NCBI GenBank assembly: GCA_937957805.1 | Contig: CALFXW010000182.1 | Coordinates: 1 to 6,527 of the forward strand | Origin: an uncultured Sphingopyxis sp. | GTDB lineage: Bacteria > Pseudomonadota > Alphaproteobacteria > Sphingomonadales > Sphingomonadaceae | Length of the DNA: 6,527 nt | Direction of reading: 5' to 3' | Shown: positions 3,943 through 6,527 of the stretch, in pieces | How positions within the stretch are numbered: the first letter of the stretch is position 1 | How the letters are laid out: every line of letters begins with the position of its first letter | Notes under the pieces: model-generated | What the model was told of the DNA's origin: nothing | The model's input: only the letters and a program-made list of their open reading frames with translations | Databases searched by the model: none | Translations under genes and position numbers: made by a program

Positions 3943-6527
3943 ATGAATTTCCGTAATATTTCGGCATGGGCCATTCGCAACCCCATCCCGCCCATTGTGC
4001 TGTTTGTCGCGCTCACCCTGATGGGGGTGATGAGCTTTGCGCGCATGCCCGTGACGCAGCAGCCCGACATAGATTTTCCCGGCGCGGTCGTTTTCATCGC
4101 GCAGCCTGGCGCGGCGCCAACCGAAATGGAAACGCAGGTCGCGCAAAAGGTCGAAGCGGCGGTGCGCAATATCAACGGGGTCGATCAGATTAACACATCG
4201 GTGCGCGAAGGCAGCACCAACATGTTCATCCAATTTGACATTGGCACGCCGATTGACCGGGCAGTCAATGACGTGCGCGATGCCATTTCCAATATCCGCA
4301 GCGACCTGCCCGATGGCATTTTGGAACCGCAAGTATCGCGCATCGACACATCGGGTGATCCCATCGCCTATATCTCCGCCGAAGCGGTGGACATGACGCT
4401 GGAGGAACTGAGCTGGTTCGTTGATGACGTCGTTGCCAAGCGTTTGCGCGGACTGGCTGGCGTCGCTGCCATCAGCCGCGAAGGCGGGGTCAACCGCGAA
4501 ATCCGTGTCATATTGGACCCGGCCAAGATGCAGGGACTGGGCGTCACCGCCGCGCAAATCAACCAGCAATTGCGGCAGGTTAACGTCAATGCGGCGGGCG
4601 GGCTGGCGGAAATTGCCGGCGCCGAACAATCGCTGCGCGTTTTGGGCAATGCGCGAAGCGCGCACCAATTGGCCGACACGCAGATTTCGATTGGCGGTGG
4701 GCGAACAATCAAATTGTCGGATGTTGCCGAAGTCCGCGACCTTTATGCAGAACAGCGCAGTTTCGCCCTGATGGACGGACGGCAGGTGCTGTCCTTTTCC
4801 ATCACCCGCGCCAAGGGTGCATCGGATGTGTCGGTTTATGCGCTGGTGGAGGCAGAGCTTGCCAAAATCCGCACCGAAAACCCCAAGGTTCAGTTTCGCG
4901 AATTATTTTCCAGCGTTGGTTATACCAAATCAGACTACCACACATCGATAACCTCGATGGTGGAAGGGGCGGTGCTGGCAGTCGTTGTCGTATTCCTGTT
5001 TCTGCGTGACTGGCGGGCAACGATAATTTCGGCGCTGGCCATCCCGCTATCAGCAATCCCTGCCTTTTGGTTCATGGAAATGATGGGCTTCACGCTCAAT
5101 CAAATCAGTCTATTGGCGCTATCGCTCGTTGCTGGTGTGCTGGTCGATGACGCGATTGTGGAGATTGAAAATATCGTGCGCCATATGCGCATGGGCAAAA
5201 GCGCCTATCAGGCATCGATTGATGCTGCCGACGAAATCGGTTTGGCGGTGCTTGCAACCACCATGGCGATTGTTGCAGTGTTTTTGCCGGTCGGCCTGAT
5301 GCCCGGCATTTCGGGGCAGTTTTTCAAGAATTTTGGCCTGACCGTCGTTGCGGCTGTGTTGATGAGCTTGGCCGTCGCGCGGCTTATCACACCCATGATC
5401 GCGGCCTATTTCCTGAAAGCACATGGCGAAGCAGAACATAGCGCGCGCTGGGTGCAAACCTATGTCAATTGGCTGGAATGGACGCTGCGCAACCGCTGGA
5501 AAACCATGTTATGCGGCCTTGGCGCTTTTGCGCTGACCATCGTCGCCTTTGCAACGCTCAGCTTCACATTTCAGCCCGAGCTTGACTTTGATTATAGTCA
5601 GGTGCGGATCGAAATGACCCCGGGCACAACGCTCACCCATACCGAACAGGTCGTGCGCCGCGTTCAGGATGCGCTGATGGCGGACAGCAATGTGGTTGAA
5701 GCGGCCTATGCCGACATCAACCCGGGTAATGCGCGCATTTACCTGACGCTCAAAAAAGACCGTCCGATTTCGAGCATCGCGTTTGAAAATAATTGGTCAC
5801 CGCGTCTCGCCAATGTCGCGGACGCGCGGGTTACTTTTTCATCGCAAAATGGCGGTTTCTCCGGCCGCGACCTCAGCATCACTTTGGGGGGCAGCGACCC
5901 TGCCGCGCTCAATCGGGCGGCCAATGCGATTGTTGAACAGATGCGCGGGATGCGCGAACTGGTCGCCCCGCGCGTCAATGGCGACATGGCACGCCCCGAA
6001 ATCACCATCCGTCCACGGCTTGATTTGGCCGCGTCGATGGGGGTGACAACCGCTGCACTGTCACAGACCATCCGCCTTGCGACCTTGGGTGATATTGATC
6101 AGAATAGCGCCAAATTCAGCCTGTCCGACCGGCAAATACCGATCCGCGTCGCGCTCGACCCTTCGGCGCGGCGCGACATTGCCACCATCGAAAATCTGCC
6201 GGTGCCCACGACAACCGGTGGTTCGGTGCCGTTGAAATCGGTGGCCGAAATCAGCTTTGGTTCGGGGCCGACAGTCATCCAGCGCACCAATTTGGAACGC
6301 CGCCTGACGATTGGGGCCGACCTTGCCAATAATCCGGCGACCGGCCAGCCCTATGTTTCGGGCGAAGCACAGGAAAAAATTGATGCGCTGCCCGCGATGC
6401 GCAACCTGCCGCAAGGCGTGACGCGACTGACCCTTGGGCCGGATGAATGGCAGCAGGAAATGGTCACCAATTTCCTGATTGCCGTTGGGTCGGGGGTATT
6501 TTTGGTCTTTGCGGTGCTTGTCCTGCT
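3943..6527 (+). CDS. RND efflux permease, HAE1-like, 3' end outside window
   Basis: This is the proton-driven inner-membrane pump subunit, expected to work as a trimer with the adaptor encoded just upstream. The frame is open from ATG 3943 to the window edge (861 full codons). The family is about 1,030-1,050 residues, so roughly 170-190 are missing. Visible are TM1 (about 13-32) and the first periplasmic porter region (to about 335). TM2-TM6 follow (about 337-355, 361-380, 388-411, 433-452, 465-492), then TM7 (about 521-541), the second periplasmic region, and the start of TM8 at 843. TM4 carries GVLVDDAIVEIENI, with Asp402-Asp403 equivalent to the AcrB proton-relay pair Asp407-Asp408. The AcrB Lys940 equivalent lies beyond the edge. 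PDIDFP at 41-46 and LITPMIAAYF near 481-490 are family-typical. GGGAG at 3928-3932 is the likely ribosome binding site, with a long 10-base spacer. The HAE1 subgroup call and drug-type substrate are inference. Confidence 0.94.
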   Translation, partial: MNFRNISAWAIRNPIPPIVLFVALTLMGVMSFARMPVTQQPDIDFPGAVVFIAQPGAAPTEMETQVAQKVEAAVRNINGVDQINTSVREGSTNMFIQFDIGTPIDRAVNDVRDAISNIRSDLPDGILEPQVSRIDTSGDPIAYISAEAVDMTLEELSWFVDDVVAKRLRGLAGVAAISREGGVNREIRVILDPAKMQGLGVTAAQINQQLRQVNVNAAGGLAEIAGAEQSLRVLGNARSAHQLADTQISIGGGRTIKLSDVAEVRDLYAEQRSFALMDGRQVLSFSITRAKGASDVSVYALVEAELAKIRTENPKVQFRELFSSVGYTKSDYHTSITSMVEGAVLAVVVVFLFLRDWRATIISALAIPLSAIPAFWFMEMMGFTLNQISLLALSLVAGVLVDDAIVEIENIVRHMRMGKSAYQASIDAADEIGLAVLATTMAIVAVFLPVGLMPGISGQFFKNFGLTVVAAVLMSLAVARLITPMIAAYFLKAHGEAEHSARWVQTYVNWLEWTLRNRWKTMLCGLGAFALTIVAFATLSFTFQPELDFDYSQVRIEMTPGTTLTHTEQVVRRVQDALMADSNVVEAAYADINPGNARIYLTLKKDRPISSIAFENNWSPRLANVADARVTFSSQNGGFSGRDLSITLGGSDPAALNRAANAIVEQMRGMRELVAPRVNGDMARPEITIRPRLDLAASMGVTTAALSQTIRLATLGDIDQNSAKFSLSDRQIPIRVALDPSARRDIATIENLPVPTTTGGSVPLKSVAEISFGSGPTVIQRTNLERRLTIGADLANNPATGQPYVSGEAQEKIDALPAMRNLPQGVTRLTLGPDEWQQEMVTNFLIAVGSGVFLVFAVLVL

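Noticed and set aside
3865..4668. A 267-codon minus-strand frame opposite the start of the permease gene
   Set aside because: It lies antisense to clear RND permease sequence and shows no domain of its own.

Overview
The window looks like chromosomal DNA of an alphaproteobacterium, most likely of the Sphingomonadales or a close relative. The reasons are moderately high GC, an alphaproteobacterial-type MnmA, a SciP/DUF1153 cell-cycle regulator (a family tied to the CtrA network), and the gene mix. This assignment is inference from protein features and has not been tested by a search.

Layout. Positions 94-1179 (minus strand) hold mnmA, the tRNA U34 2-thiolase. A region of about 480 bp with no securely identified gene follows (1180-1659). 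It holds a strong inverted repeat just upstream of mnmA, a coding-like stretch that is open on both strands, and a CtrA-type half-site (TTAACCAT) 86 bp before the next gene. Positions 1660-1959 (plus strand) encode SciP, the small CtrA-inhibitory protein, closed by a clear intrinsic terminator. Positions 2146-2421 (plus) encode a 91-residue GlsB/YeaQ/YmgE-family membrane protein with its own strong terminator, so sciP and this gene appear to be separate transcription units. After a 221 bp promoter-bearing gap, 2701-3915 and 3943-6527 (plus) encode an RND efflux periplasmic adaptor and the first 861 residues of its inner-membrane permease. The permease runs off the right edge inside its eighth membrane helix.

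How the genes fit together. The adaptor and permease are a two-gene operon (27 bp gap) for two-thirds of a tripartite efflux pump. No outer-membrane channel gene or local regulator lies in the window. The other genes are individually regulated housekeeping or regulatory loci. I see no sign of a mobile element, CRISPR array, phage gene, tRNA or rRNA. The gene content is ordinary. The parts most worth a second look are the regulatory DNA around sciP and the unexplained coding-like segment between mnmA and sciP. I found no convincing previously undescribed system.
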